Source: Acidimicrobiales bacterium
GTDB taxonomy: Bacteria > Actinomycetota > Actinomycetes > Mycobacteriales > QHCE01
Direction: 5' to 3'
Assembly: GCA_003243955.1 (NCBI GenBank)
Contig: QHCE01000016.1
Span: forward strand, 1-58,055
DNA: 58,055 nucleotides
Every line of letters begins with the position of its first letter. Position 1 is the stretch's first letter. The notes below the pieces were generated by a model that ran no database searches, was not told the DNA's origin, and saw only the letters and a program-made list of their open reading frames with translations. This document shows, piece by piece, positions 40,365 through 49,924 of this stretch. A program made the translations under genes and the position numbers.

Positions 40365-41946
40365 GCTTCTCGCCGAGAACCCCGAGCGAGCAAAATCGCA
40401 GGAGAGGACAACCCCAAAGAGGGCCTCCTTAGCTGCGATCCTGCGGGGAATCAACAGACAAAAAATACTGTCTGGCCGGATAGCTTCACACGCTTACTGG
40501 TGGTTGCCAACCCTTATTACGCTCCTTGTGCTTAGATTTCGAGCTGGGCGGCCAGTGCTCGGCGAGGATGAAAGTATCACCTGGGATGCTAGTATCCGCT
40601 CAATCAGAGAGCTGAAAGCCCTTGCCTCCAATACCGATGCCGTAATTGCTCCATATTACTTTTTTATGCATTTTTGGATTCGGCTATTTGGTGATTCTGA
40701 AGTTGCCTTGCGAGCACCATCGATACTTGCCGTTGCCGCAGCAGTTGGCATGGCCGCCATGTTAGCGCGCCGGTTATTTTCGCCAAAAGTTGGTATGTTA
40801 ACTGGAATTTTGCTGGTATTGATACCAGCAATTACTCGCTATGGTCAAGAAGCTCGGCCCTATGGTTTCGCAATTTTGTTCGGAACAGGGGCAACGTTGC
40901 TACTTTTTTGTGCGTTAGATCGCCCGTCATGGTGGCGCTGGTTCGGTTATGGCCTCTCGATTATGTTGCTTGGGTTATTTCAGCTTTTAGGATTACTGCT
41001 TCTACTGGGGCATGCGACGGCTTTAGCATTCCGGTTTTGGGAAGAAAACCGAGGTCGCTCTATTATCCGAGACAGCGACATTAATTGGCGCCCCTATCTA
41101 TGCTGGATGTTGGCTACTATCGGGGGATTACTCCCGATCATACCTGTAGCGCTGGCTGGATTTACCCAGCAAAAAAGCCAGCTCTGGTGGATTCCGCCTA
41201 TGAAGTGGGACGCCTTCCAAAATCTACCTAACGATCTATTCTGGTCACCAGCCATTGGTTGGTCCCTTGTCGGGATCGTTCTGTTCTTTCTCGCGGGAAA
41301 TAGCTTTTCTTTCTATGGGTATAATCGCACAAAGGTTTATCAACTTGGCGCCATAGCTATAATGCCATCAGTAAGTCTATACATAATGTCATTTGTTTCG
41401 CCATCTTGGGTACCGCGCTATGTGATCTACACCGTGATCCCGTGGTGTTTACTTGCCGCAGCCGCCGCCGCTACCACTAGATGGCGGACCATAGTCGTTT
41501 TTGTGCTTGTGGCAATAATCGGAATACCTACTTACAGTTACCTTCGTCTTCCTATCAGTCACGATCAGCCCGACTATCGCGCCGCGATGCGTGTAATTAG
41601 TGAAAATTATCGGGCGGGTGACACTATGGTTTATGAACCACGGGAGGCATGGAAAGTGCGACCCGAAGTGCGCTACTATCTTCGGAAAGACCGTCCTCGA
41701 GATGTACTCGCAGTGAGCAGTTCAAAGCAGAACAACTCTTTTCATACTTATGAATGCCAGAAACCAAGAAGTTGCTTGCGGGGTATTTCTCGTGTGTGGG
41801 TGTTCCGTCCTAGTAAACACGATTCCGCATTAGATGACTATGTAGATCTAACACCTGAAACTTTAAGGCAAGACTATTTTGTTGATAAAACATGGCATCC
41901 TGGTACAAGCACGGTTGCACTGTATGTGCGTAAGGCATTGCCTTAG
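40357..41946 (+). CDS. Membrane glycosyltransferase, GT39/ArnT-like
   Basis: 529 residues with about eleven membrane helices. The first extracytoplasmic loop has the acidic motif 'GEDESITW' (about 69-76), used in GT-C enzymes to bind the polyprenyl-phosphate sugar. 'APYYFFMHFWIRLFGDSEVALRAPS' and 'RYGQEARPYGFAILFG' are typical of the ArnT/PMT-like group. A C-terminal extracytoplasmic domain follows from about 415. Its start overlaps the dehydratase gene by 8 nt, implying co-expression of lipid and sugar envelope steps (inference). Third positions are more AT-rich than in hadAB-like genes. Confidence 0.83.
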   Translation: MVELLAENPERAKSQERTTPKRASLAAILRGINRQKILSGRIASHAYWWLPTLITLLVLRFRAGRPVLGEDESITWDASIRSIRELKALASNTDAVIAPYYFFMHFWIRLFGDSEVALRAPSILAVAAAVGMAAMLARRLFSPKVGMLTGILLVLIPAITRYGQEARPYGFAILFGTGATLLLFCALDRPSWWRWFGYGLSIMLLGLFQLLGLLLLLGHATALAFRFWEENRGRSIIRDSDINWRPYLCWMLATIGGLLPIIPVALAGFTQQKSQLWWIPPMKWDAFQNLPNDLFWSPAIGWSLVGIVLFFLAGNSFSFYGYNRTKVYQLGAIAIMPSVSLYIMSFVSPSWVPRYVIYTVIPWCLLAAAAAATTRWRTIVVFVLVAIIGIPTYSYLRLPISHDQPDYRAAMRVISENYRAGDTMVYEPREAWKVRPEVRYYLRKDRPRDVLAVSSSKQNNSFHTYECQKPRSCLRGISRVWVFRPSKHDSALDDYVDLTPETLRQDYFVDKTWHPGTSTVALYVRKALP

Positions 41947-41966
41947 AACTAACGTAAGGTCTACTA

Positions 41967-43820
41967 GTGGCTGAGTTCACCTCTCTGGCCTCTCTCAAAG
42001 GCGAACCTTTGGAGTTACATCCCATCGGTAGGCAGGGTGCGCTGCCTACCGCCGTCAGGCGTCGCTTGGCAGCTGGCAAGCTTCGATGTGTCCTCACTCG
42101 CATGAATTCTGCTGCGAAAAGGTTGTTTCTTCGAGAGGGGAGCCTCTTAGTATTTGGGGCGATGATTTTGGCCGTGCTGATGGAATGGCCTTCGCTGCGC
42201 TATGCCAGTACAACGGTGCCTAAGGACCTAATTGACCCACTTACGCAGGCCTATTTGCTGAGCTGGCCAGGTCATATCTGGCCGATCGACCCAGCTCAAT
42301 TGTGGAACACCAACACATTCTTCCCGGAGCTCGACAGCTTCGCCTTCAGCGACTCAATGCTGGGATATGCACCGTTCAGCTTTTTTGGGCATGGTACACA
42401 AGCCGCTCTCATCCGGATTAATCTGTTGTTCGTAGGCGTACGCGCGCTGTCGTTTATTGGAGCTTATGCCCTGGTTCGCCAACTGGGTTCGAGCTGGCCC
42501 GGTGCGTTACTAGCTGGCGTGGCGTTCGCTTTCGCACCGTGGACATACAGCCATAGCAACCACCTTAACATCCTGTCCACCGGAGGCATTGCGTTAGCAA
42601 TGGCCGCGTTATGCCGCGGTCATGGTTTCTCCTTCTCGAAGGGATTTGAACACGATAAAGTTCGACCCGGCTGGGCGTTAACGGGCTGGCTGATAGCAGC
42701 CTGGCAAATCAGTATTGGATTTGCTCTTGGGCTGCCGTTTTTTTATGTGCTGCTGAGCTTATGTTCGTTGGCTGGAGCAGCCGCAATATTCAGCTGGATC
42801 AAACACCGACGATCCCCCCTGCCTAATCGCCTGCTGTTAGCTGACGGCCTCGGCGGAATGATTTTCGGGCTTATTACATGGTACATGGTCACGCCCAGCC
42901 TGCGATTGATTGAGCACTTTCCAGAAACTAAGCGATCCCTCGGCGAGATAGCGTATTTCTCGCCGCACTGGCAGTCGTTCTTTATTGCACCGGCGAACTC
43001 AAGATTTTGGGGTGACGTGCACGCGCCTTTGCGCGAACACCTCGTGGCTGGTAGGGGCGCCGCGATCGACGAAGTGACGCTGTTTCCCGGCATTATACTG
43101 CTGGCATGTGCGCTATTGGGAGTGCTTTTCTCTATCTGGCGCATCTGGGTCCGAATAGCACTTCTCGTAGCGATCTGCTCCAGCGCGGTGCTAGCGCAGG
43201 GGCCTTGGAGCGCTGGTGGCCGGTATAGCTACTTAGCGTTGTATAACCATTTACCTGGATGGGACGCCATCCGTACACCCGGACGGCTAATGTTATGGAT
43301 CATTCTTGCGTTAGCGGTGCTAGCTGCCGGTTTTGTGAGCAGGGTAGGAAAATCGCTGGGGAAAAACCCGCGGAAGAAATTTATTGCCGCAGTGCTTGTG
43401 ATTCCCGCTCTCCTAGTAGGGCTAGAAGGGACAAGCACCACACCGCACCCAAAAGTGCCGGCGGCGCCGATAGCCGTACAACACGCAAAAGGCCCGATGC
43501 TGGTTTTACCTTCCTCGTACCCCTTCAATCCGCGCGTTATGTTTTGGACCGTAGGAATCTATACTCCCACAGTTAACGGATCTAACGCCCTGTTGCCTCC
43601 CAGTCAGGGAAGTATAGTCGCCCATGCGCTGCAAATTCCTGACGCCGCCAGCGTTTCCTACCTACGTAATCAAGGTATCCGCAGCGTCGTAGTGCTCCGG
43701 GACGAGGCGCTCGACGATTCCGCGCGGCGACTGCTGGGGGTTCAAGCCAGACAACTACCTGCAACGGTCACCCGAATCCAAACTCCAGATGCAGTGACCT
43801 TCGTTCTTAAACCGGTCTAA
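41967..43820 (+). CDS. Large polytopic membrane protein, GT-C glycosyltransferase-like
   Basis: 617 residues from GTG 41967; ATG 42102 (572 residues) places the first helix closer to the N-terminus and is equally likely. Eleven or so membrane helices precede a soluble C-terminal domain of about 120 residues. The first loop 'YASTTVPKDLIDPLTQAYLLSWPGH' and 'WNTNTFFPELDSFAFSDSMLGYAPFSFFGHG' resemble bacterial GT-C proteins of the PMT/YfhO type. Substrate unknown. Same operon as the preceding glycosyltransferase (20-nt gap). Confidence 0.75.
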   Translation: MAEFTSLASLKGEPLELHPIGRQGALPTAVRRRLAAGKLRCVLTRMNSAAKRLFLREGSLLVFGAMILAVLMEWPSLRYASTTVPKDLIDPLTQAYLLSWPGHIWPIDPAQLWNTNTFFPELDSFAFSDSMLGYAPFSFFGHGTQAALIRINLLFVGVRALSFIGAYALVRQLGSSWPGALLAGVAFAFAPWTYSHSNHLNILSTGGIALAMAALCRGHGFSFSKGFEHDKVRPGWALTGWLIAAWQISIGFALGLPFFYVLLSLCSLAGAAAIFSWIKHRRSPLPNRLLLADGLGGMIFGLITWYMVTPSLRLIEHFPETKRSLGEIAYFSPHWQSFFIAPANSRFWGDVHAPLREHLVAGRGAAIDEVTLFPGIILLACALLGVLFSIWRIWVRIALLVAICSSAVLAQGPWSAGGRYSYLALYNHLPGWDAIRTPGRLMLWIILALAVLAAGFVSRVGKSLGKNPRKKFIAAVLVIPALLVGLEGTSTTPHPKVPAAPIAVQHAKGPMLVLPSSYPFNPRVMFWTVGIYTPTVNGSNALLPPSQGSIVAHALQIPDAASVSYLRNQGIRSVVVLRDEALDDSARRLLGVQARQLPATVTRIQTPDAVTFVLKPV

Positions 43821-43851
43821 CCATGCATGCGGCTTGACCTGGACGTAGACG

Positions 43852-45354
43852 TCAAAGGTCCCCCTTGGTATCGTCGACAACTACCTTCCCTGGCAACGAC
43901 TGTTTTCCCGTCACCGACCCGGGTATTTGCGTGACAGTACCGGCTGGTAGAGCGGGTACTAGATCTGATGTATCCGAAGAATCTCCGTCGGCTGCGTTAA
44001 AGTCAAGGTTTGCGATAGCAGCGCGGCTAATCGGCAAATTTACCTCTGCAGCCGGATCATTAGACTCCTGTTTGCCGCTATTTCCCTCCTCCAAAAACGT
44101 CTCTGAGTTATCACGAGCTGCAGGGAGGAAAATAACTAAGAGCAACATAGCTATGATGTAAGCGTTCACCAGGAGAACCGCGCGCCACTGTTGTAGTGTC
44201 TCCTCGCTGGGCGTGTCGCCGTAGCGCATTGTGATGCTACTAGAAAAAAGCATGAAAACACCTGCCGCTACGCTTAACCGTAGCCATCGTCGGGTTCCTC
44301 GGCTGCTCATCGCCGCGTTTACTAGTACTACTACAGTAGGGAGAACCCATACCAGATGATGGATCCATGTGATAGGGCTAACCAAAGCTGCGGCTAGACC
44401 AACTATGGCAAATCCGGCAAGATCAGCCCCCTGAAGATAGGCTTTTCGTGCCCGCCATAATGCGAAAATCACTACTGGGATGCTCAGCGCCAACCAAAGT
44501 ACCGTTGGAGCAACTGGTTCATATAGGGTTCTCGCTATAAACCCCGTCAACGAATTATTGACAGATCGAAGCATGTTGTTGATATTTCGCGCGTGAAAAA
44601 TTTCGTGGGTGAAGTAACGCCAAGAATCTTTGGGTAAGATGATAAAGCCGATTAGCGTAGCTGCCATCCCAGTACCGATAGCGGTAAACATAGCTCGCCA
44701 ACGCCGCGTGGCGGCTAAGTACACAATAAATAACAGCGGGGTGAGCTTAATTGCGCTCGCTAGTCCAATACCAATTCCGGCGAATCGTGAATTAGCTCGC
44801 AGTAATGTAAAATCTGCTAGAACAAAAAAAAGAAGGATAAGGTTAATCTGTCCTAGGCCAATAGTGATCCATATAGGTGTCAAAGCCAAAGAAAGCGTAA
44901 CCGCCAGCGCCCATACATATAAGCGATTCCAGCTGTATTTTTTTGCCATCGGGAAGATTGAGAACCATGTGGCGGCGCCAAGCGCACATAGCGATACTTC
45001 AGTGACAAATATAAACGCGGTACCAGTAGAATTAAAGGCTAACGGGCTTAGAAGTACAGCAGCGAATGGCGGATAAACAAAGCTGAAAGGTCCTGTGCTG
45101 AAATCATACAGTGCGCCCCCGTCAAACAACCAATACTGTAGTGCCCCACGATAAATGTTAAGATCGTAAGCGTAATGAGTTAGTAAGCCGCTGTGCAGCG
45201 TCCATGCGGTGCTAAGCATGACACAAACAACAATCGTCGCGGCCGCAAAGCTATGGCGAATACTCGTGACCGTCCATAAACGTCGCAGAGTGCGGGTACA
45301 CCCACCATGAGAGAGCATGCGATGTCTACCTTCATCATTTTGGCGTTTTTGCAT
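43852..45354 (-). CDS. DUF2029/GT87-family membrane mannosyltransferase-like protein
   Basis: 500 residues, about twelve membrane helices. The first loop has 'YAYDLNIYRGALQYWLFDGGALYDF' and 'FSFVYPPFAAVLLSPLAF', the GT87 motifs containing the catalytic acidic residue. 'GIGIGLASAIKLTPLLFIVYL' and 'SNSLTGFIARTLY'-like sequence are typical of mycobacterial alpha-mannosyltransferases that extend phosphatidylinositol mannosides and lipomannan (family knowledge). A 90-residue hydrophilic, Ser/Asp-rich C-terminal tail is unusual. Convergent with the upstream pair; likely part of the same envelope-glycan locus. Confidence 0.85.
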   Translation of the reverse strand: MQKRQNDEGRHRMLSHGGCTRTLRRLWTVTSIRHSFAAATIVVCVMLSTAWTLHSGLLTHYAYDLNIYRGALQYWLFDGGALYDFSTGPFSFVYPPFAAVLLSPLAFNSTGTAFIFVTEVSLCALGAATWFSIFPMAKKYSWNRLYVWALAVTLSLALTPIWITIGLGQINLILLFFVLADFTLLRANSRFAGIGIGLASAIKLTPLLFIVYLAATRRWRAMFTAIGTGMAATLIGFIILPKDSWRYFTHEIFHARNINNMLRSVNNSLTGFIARTLYEPVAPTVLWLALSIPVVIFALWRARKAYLQGADLAGFAIVGLAAALVSPITWIHHLVWVLPTVVVLVNAAMSSRGTRRWLRLSVAAGVFMLFSSSITMRYGDTPSEETLQQWRAVLLVNAYIIAMLLLVIFLPAARDNSETFLEEGNSGKQESNDPAAEVNLPISRAAIANLDFNAADGDSSDTSDLVPALPAGTVTQIPGSVTGKQSLPGKVVVDDTKGDL

Positions 45355-45372
45355 ATGCGTACGGACTCTGGC

Positions 45373-46605
45373 CTACCCCAAAAGCTGCTTAATCCGTTGG
45401 ACACCTTCGGCCAGGTCATCGTCACCTAGGGCGTAGGACAGCCGTAGATATCCAGGTGCTCCAAAAGCTTCGCCAGGAACCACTGCTACTTCCGCTTGGT
45501 CGAGAATCACCTCGGCGAGTTGGGCGGAGGACTCAATTCGCACCTCACCAATACTGCGACCGATTACCCCGCGTACTGACGGAAACGCGTAAAATGCACC
45601 GTGCGGTTCTGGGCATACTACGCCGTCGATTTCGCGGAGCAGCCTTACGATAGTGCGCCGCCGCCGATCGAAGGCTTCACGCATGGCATGGGCGGCGTGC
45701 AGATCTCCGCTAATCGCGGCTAGCGCGGCGGCCTGGGCAACGTTGCACACGTTGGACGTCACATGGGACTGGAAGTTGCTCGCCGCCGCTATTACATCGG
45801 TCGGTCCAAACATCCAACCCACTCGCCACCCGGTCATCGCGTAAGTCTTTGCCACTCCGTTGACCACGATGCAGTGGTCAGCAAGCTCCGGCACCATGCA
45901 CAGGATTGAAGCCGAATCCACCCCATACACCATGTGTTCGTAAATTTCATCGGCGACGACCCAAATACCGTGCTCTAACGCCCAACGCCCGATTTCGGTG
46001 ATTTGAGCTTTTGTGTACACCGCGCCTGTTGGGTTGCTCGGCGAGCAAAGAATCAATGCCTTGGTTTTTTCGGTACGAGCGTTCTCGAGCTGGGCAACTG
46101 TGACCAAGTAGTCTTGGGAGTCATCGGCCAGCACTGAAACCGTCTTCCCACCGGCTAGCGCCACCGCTTCAGGATAAGTCGTCCAATAAGGGGCCGGCAG
46201 TAGCACTTCATCGCCGTCGTTAACGATAGCCGCCACTGCCTGAAACACGGCCTGTTTACCGCCATTGGTAATCAATACCTGCGCTGGACTGATACTCACA
46301 CCAGAATCACGTAGTGTTTTTTCCGCTATGGCTTTCTTCAATGCCGGCTGGCCCGCCGCGGGGGAATATCGGTGGTTCTTGGGCTCGCGCGCAGCGGCTA
46401 CAGCGGCATCCACAATGTAGTCTGGCGTAGCGAAATCGGGCTCTCCGGCACCAAAGCCAATAACCGGCCGACCCGCGGCCTTAAGTGCCTTAGCTTTGGC
46501 ATCCACTGCCAATGTCGCCGATTCGGCGATCGCGGCAAGCCTGCGCGCGATACGTGGACGAGGAGGAGTTTCGGATGCGGTAGCCGCGTAAGACGTCACA
46601 GACAT
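45373..46605 (-). CDS. aspC: PLP-dependent aspartate aminotransferase-like enzyme
   Basis: 410 residues, fold type I class I/II aminotransferase. '[16 protein letters not shown]' is the N-terminal substrate region, '[11 protein letters not shown]' holds the conserved Asn, '[13 protein letters not shown]' the Asp/Tyr pair, and '[17 protein letters not shown]' the PLP-binding lysine. The C-terminal arginine is in 'GYLRLSYA'. Position upstream of tRNA-Trp and secE is the standard one in many Pseudonocardiales and Streptomyces. ATG 46605 follows AACATT at 5 nt. Confidence 0.94.
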   Translation of the reverse strand: MSVTSYAATASETPPRPRIARRLAAIAESATLAVDAKAKALKAAGRPVIGFGAGEPDFATPDYIVDAAVAAAREPKNHRYSPAAGQPALKKAIAEKTLRDSGVSISPAQVLITNGGKQAVFQAVAAIVNDGDEVLLPAPYWTTYPEAVALAGGKTVSVLADDSQDYLVTVAQLENARTEKTKALILCSPSNPTGAVYTKAQITEIGRWALEHGIWVVADEIYEHMVYGVDSASILCMVPELADHCIVVNGVAKTYAMTGWRVGWMFGPTDVIAAASNFQSHVTSNVCNVAQAAALAAISGDLHAAHAMREAFDRRRRTIVRLLREIDGVVCPEPHGAFYAFPSVRGVIGRSIGEVRIESSAQLAEVILDQAEVAVVPGEAFGAPGYLRLSYALGDDDLAEGVQRIKQLLG

Positions 46606-46807
46606 GGCCTAATGTTGCCACTGCGGTGGATGTACCCGAAACTTGACCTACCAGATTGGGCAACCTCAATGGTAGCCGCGTACACTTACGGTGGTTAGTG
46701 GCTCAAGCTGAGTGCCGGTGGCTGTGGTCAGTGATGCTGGTTCGACGAAGTTTGCTCTTCGTAGTCTTTGCATACTGCTCTGTTGCTTGTGTCGCTAAGG
46801 CGCATCT

Positions 46808-46883
46808 AGGGGTGTGGCTCAATTGGTAGAGCAGCGGTCTCCAAAACCGCAGGTTGCAGGTTCGAGTCCTGTCACCCCTGCCA
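46808..46883 (+). tRNA. trnW: tRNA-Trp (CCA)
   Basis: 73 nt plus encoded CCA (46881-46883). Acceptor AGGGGTG/CACCCCT, D-arm GGCTCAATTGGTAGAGC, anticodon loop CTCCAAA with anticodon CCA, T-arm GCAGGTTCGAGTCCTGT. It is the only tRNA in the window whose CCA end is encoded. Confidence 0.97.
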
Positions 46884-46945
46884 TGGACAAGTTGCATCAG
46901 TGGCAGTGCGTGTCTATTTTGTTAGGCGAGTGAGGAAGATATTTA

Positions 46946-47236
46946 GTGGCGAGTGAGACTGTAGTCGAGCGCTCCGGAAATAAGGATTCATCCAGCAAGG
47001 GGGCTAAAAGCTCCTCGCGTGGTGGACCTATTGCCCGTGTGTCTCGGTTCATTCGTGAAGTCGTTGCTGAGCTTGGCAAGGTAATCTGGCCAACGCGGGC
47101 GCAGCTGATCACCTACACCGGAGTAGTTTTAGTGTTCTTGGTGATCATGACCACGATCATCGCCAGCCTTGACTTTGGCCTAGGTAAGGCAGTTTTGTGG
47201 ATATTTGGTAAGCCTGACGCGGCAACTGGCGGCTAG
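46946..47236 (+). CDS. secE: Preprotein translocase subunit SecE
   Basis: 96 residues. A hydrophilic, Ser/Lys-rich N-terminus of about 28 residues is followed by the SecE core 'ARVSRFIREVVAELGKVIWPTRAQLITYTGVVLVFLVIMTTIIASLDFGL', with one membrane helix at about 55-76. Stabilises SecY. GTG 46946 with GAGGAAG 8-14 nt upstream. nusG follows after 105 nt. Confidence 0.96.
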   Translation: MASETVVERSGNKDSSSKGAKSSSRGGPIARVSRFIREVVAELGKVIWPTRAQLITYTGVVLVFLVIMTTIIASLDFGLGKAVLWIFGKPDAATGG

Positions 47237-47341
47237 GTGTGGCCAACAACGGCGGGCAGTAGGAGGCGTAGCCTCCACGGAATGGTCGTGACGGAAATGT
47301 TGCGGCAGTAATGTGTTGTATTGCAGAGAGCGAGCGGACGC

Positions 47342-48073
47342 GTGTCTGATGTGGAAAGTGGTGCCAGCACAATGGACAGCGTAAAGGGCAGTGGGGCTAA
47401 GGAAACGGATCTGCTTACCGACGATGCGCACCTCGATGCGGATGTACTAGTTACTGAAGCCAGTGCCGGCGAGGAAGCAGATGCCGAGCACAGTGACCCG
47501 GTGACTGAGCTCAGAGACGCGCTGCGGCGCGCTCCAGGTGACTGGTATGTTGTGCACTCCTATGCCGGCTATGAAAACAAAGTGAAAACGAACCTGGAAA
47601 ATCGAATCTCTAGCCTAGATATGGAGGACTACATTTTCCAGATCGAGGTGCCTACCCAAGAGGTCACCGAGGTTAAAAACGGTAAGCGGCAGCAAGTGCA
47701 AAGCAAGATCTTCCCCGGCTACATCTTGGTTCGCATGGATCTCACGTCTGAATCCTGGTCGGCGGTGCGCAACACCCCGGGTGTCACTGGGTTTGTTGGG
47801 ACTACCTCGCGTTCAGATCATCCCTCGCCATTGAGCAAGGACGAGGTTTTACGAATCCTTTCGCCCACTGTCAAAAAGGAGTCCAAGCCGCAGGTGCGCG
47901 TGCTCGACTTCGAAGTCGGCGATTCGGTCACTGTCACCGAGGGTGCGTTTGCCACGCTTCCGGCTAGCATTTCTGAGATTAACCCGGACGCCCAAAAACT
48001 CAAGGTGCTGGTGTCCATCTTCGGTCGAGAGACCCCGGTGGAGCTCAACTTCAACCAAGTTGCGAAAATTTAA
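47342..48073 (+). CDS. nusG: Transcription antitermination/termination factor NusG
   Basis: 243 residues from GTG 47342 (TTG 47321 also open). An acidic N-terminal extension of about 60 residues, usual in actinobacteria, is followed by the NGN domain ('[28 protein letters not shown]', '[14 protein letters not shown]', '[10 protein letters not shown]') and the KOW domain ('[26 protein letters not shown]', about 182-240). It couples RNA polymerase to Rho and ribosomes. Confidence 0.97.
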   Translation: MSDVESGASTMDSVKGSGAKETDLLTDDAHLDADVLVTEASAGEEADAEHSDPVTELRDALRRAPGDWYVVHSYAGYENKVKTNLENRISSLDMEDYIFQIEVPTQEVTEVKNGKRQQVQSKIFPGYILVRMDLTSESWSAVRNTPGVTGFVGTTSRSDHPSPLSKDEVLRILSPTVKKESKPQVRVLDFEVGDSVTVTEGAFATLPASISEINPDAQKLKVLVSIFGRETPVELNFNQVAKI

Positions 48074-48129
48074 CTGTTCTGGAGCTCAAGCACCTCCAGG
48101 TATCATTTATCTATTACAGGAAAACTCGA

Positions 48130-48561
48130 ATGCCTCCAAAGAAAAAAAAGGTCAGCAAAGTCATCCGGTTGCAGATTTCGGCTGGGCAAGCGACACCGGC
48201 ACCTCCCGTGGGGCCCGCGCTCGGTCAGCACGGCGTGAACATCATGGAGTTCTGCAAGGCATACAACGCTGCCACGGAAAGCCAGCGTGGCAACATCGTG
48301 CCGGTAGAGATCTCGGTGTATGAAGACCGATCCTTCACGTTCGTCACCAAGACCCCGCCCGCGGCTCGGCTCCTGCTCAAAGCCGCTGGCGTCGAAAAAG
48401 GCTCCGGTGAACCGCACAAGACCAAGGTGGCATCTGTCACGCGCGATCAGGTGCGCGAGATCGCCGAGACGAAGATGGAGGACCTAAATGCCAACGATTT
48501 AGAGCAAGCTGAACTCATCATTGCGGGAACGGCACGGTCAATGGGCATCACGGTCAAGTAG
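48130..48561 (+). CDS. rplK: 50S ribosomal protein L11
   Basis: 143 residues. '[36 protein letters not shown]' and '[10 protein letters not shown]' are diagnostic. L11 binds the GTPase centre of 23S rRNA. The Lys-rich N-terminus (PPKKKKV) is normal. TATCAT and TTATCTATT occur upstream. AGGAAAACTCG precedes ATG 48130. The next gene rplA is 243 nt away instead of adjacent because a repeat element intervenes. Confidence 0.98.
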   Translation: MPPKKKKVSKVIRLQISAGQATPAPPVGPALGQHGVNIMEFCKAYNAATESQRGNIVPVEISVYEDRSFTFVTKTPPAARLLLKAAGVEKGSGEPHKTKVASVTRDQVREIAETKMEDLNANDLEQAELIIAGTARSMGITVK

Positions 48562-48598
48562 GGTCTGGGGTGGCGGAGGGGCCCGGTCCAGCTTCCAT

Positions 48599-48694
48599 CT
48601 GCCAGCGTTCTCGTCGCCTTGCGTGTTGCCCCGGCGTAGCTTGCGAGCCGGCCATGAGCACAGCAGTACGCGGCGGCTCCTGCGGCCTTGGCAG
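48599..48694 (+). repeat. Dispersed palindromic element, copy D (rplK-rplA spacer)
   Basis: Bounded by CTGCCA (48599-48604) and TGGCAG (48689-48694). Contains GCGTTCTCGTCGCCTTGCGT at the left, a variable hairpin middle (GCCCCGGC..GCCGGCC), and GTACGCGGCGGCTCCTGCGG at the right. It is the longest of the four copies. Confidence 0.85.
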
Positions 48695-48804
48695 TCGAAA
48701 CCTGGCTCCGGCCTAAGTTCAAAAACTAAAATTGAAAACCGAAAGCGTGGGAGGGCCAGGCGCTGGCCCGTAATAACCACTGATGTCTCTTAAGGAGAAA
48801 TATT

Positions 48805-49512
48805 ATGAAGCGCAGCAAGGCGTATCTAGCAGCGGCCGAGAAGGTCAATCGAGAGATCGATTACACGCCGCTGCAGGCGGCGGAGTTGGCAAAACAAACT
48901 TCTATCACTTCCTACGACGCCACCGTTGAGGTTGCTATGCGGCTGGGTGTAGATCCCCGCAAGGCGGACCAGATGGTACGCGGCACTGTGAGCCTGCCCC
49001 ACGGCACCGGCAAAACGGCTCGGGTCATTGTATTTGCGGTGGGGGAGAAGGCCGCCGCTGCTCAAGCCGCTGGCGCCGACGCTGTGGGTAGTGACGACCT
49101 GATTGCCCGCATCCAAGAAGGATGGCTTGACTTCGATGCCGCGATCGCCACGCCAGATCAGATGGCCAAGGTGGGGCGGATTGCCCGAGTGTTGGGCCCT
49201 CGCGGACTAATGCCTAACCCCAAAACCGGCACCGTCACTCCGGACGTGACAAAGGCCATTACCGATATCAAGGGGGGCAAGATCAATTTTCGTATCGACA
49301 AGCAGGCCAACATTCATCTCGTGATCGGCAAGGTCAGCTTTGGCGCTTCGCAGTTGGTCGAAAACTATGGGGCAGTGCTTGATGAAATCATTAGGTCGAA
49401 GCCGAGCTCGTCCAAAGGCAAGTATTTGAAAAAGGTCACGCTCTCCACGACTATGGGCCCCGGCGTCCCCGTCGACGCAAGCCGGACCAAGAACCTGCTG
49501 GAAGACGAGTAG
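48805..49512 (+). CDS. rplA: 50S ribosomal protein L1
   Basis: 235 residues; diagnostic '[15 protein letters not shown]' and '[27 protein letters not shown]' are present. L1 binds the 23S L1 stalk and, in many bacteria, its own mRNA. AAGGAG 8 nt before ATG 48805. Confidence 0.98.
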   Translation: MKRSKAYLAAAEKVNREIDYTPLQAAELAKQTSITSYDATVEVAMRLGVDPRKADQMVRGTVSLPHGTGKTARVIVFAVGEKAAAAQAAGADAVGSDDLIARIQEGWLDFDAAIATPDQMAKVGRIARVLGPRGLMPNPKTGTVTPDVTKAITDIKGGKINFRIDKQANIHLVIGKVSFGASQLVENYGAVLDEIIRSKPSSSKGKYLKKVTLSTTMGPGVPVDASRTKNLLEDE

Positions 49513-49668
49513 GGGAATACCGGGTTGAGGGGCCGCTCAGCTTCCGGCCTGAAAGATCGCGTGCGACGGTTTAGGCAGTCGAAACCTAATCCAACCGAAG
49601 AGAACGTGTGCAATCTAGGACGACTTCGTAGAAGTTGTCGTTCGCCTCGGTGGCATCCCACGTGGCGG

Positions 49669-49682
49669 TATGATGCGATGTA
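49669..49682 (+). promoter_or_regulatory. Putative leaderless promoter of the orphan antitoxin
   Basis: TATGAT (49669-49674) precedes ATG 49682 by 7 nt. This argues for the start at 49682 and against the ATG codons at 49670 and 49673, which lie inside the -10 box. Confidence 0.55.
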
Positions 49683-49909
49683 TGGCGAAAGATAAGGTGA
49701 CTATCACGCTGGAACATTCGACCGTAGCGGCGGTAAAAGAAGCCACCAAACGGCACGGCCTTAGCTTTTCATCATTGGCAGATCAGGCGTTGCGGCATGA
49801 AATTTTACGAGCAGACATGGCGTTATTAGCCGCCGCTGGCTATATCGGGTCCGATAGCGACTGGTACGACACAATAGATCTCGATCGTGATCGAGAGCGC
49901 ATGTCATAG
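49682..49909 (+). CDS. Orphan ribbon-helix-helix antitoxin-like protein
   Basis: 75 residues. 'KDKVTITLEHSTVAAVKEATKRHGLSFSSLADQALRHEILR' (3-43) is a typical antitoxin N-terminus that binds DNA, followed by a short acidic tail 'GYIGSDSDWYDTIDLDRDRERMS'. Tails of this form neutralise MazF- or VapC-type toxins. No toxin frame follows: the next gene is on the other strand. It may act in trans or be a remnant. Confidence 0.75.
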   Translation: MAKDKVTITLEHSTVAAVKEATKRHGLSFSSLADQALRHEILRADMALLAAAGYIGSDSDWYDTIDLDRDRERMS

Positions 49910-49924
49910 TCACGGTAGTTCGTA

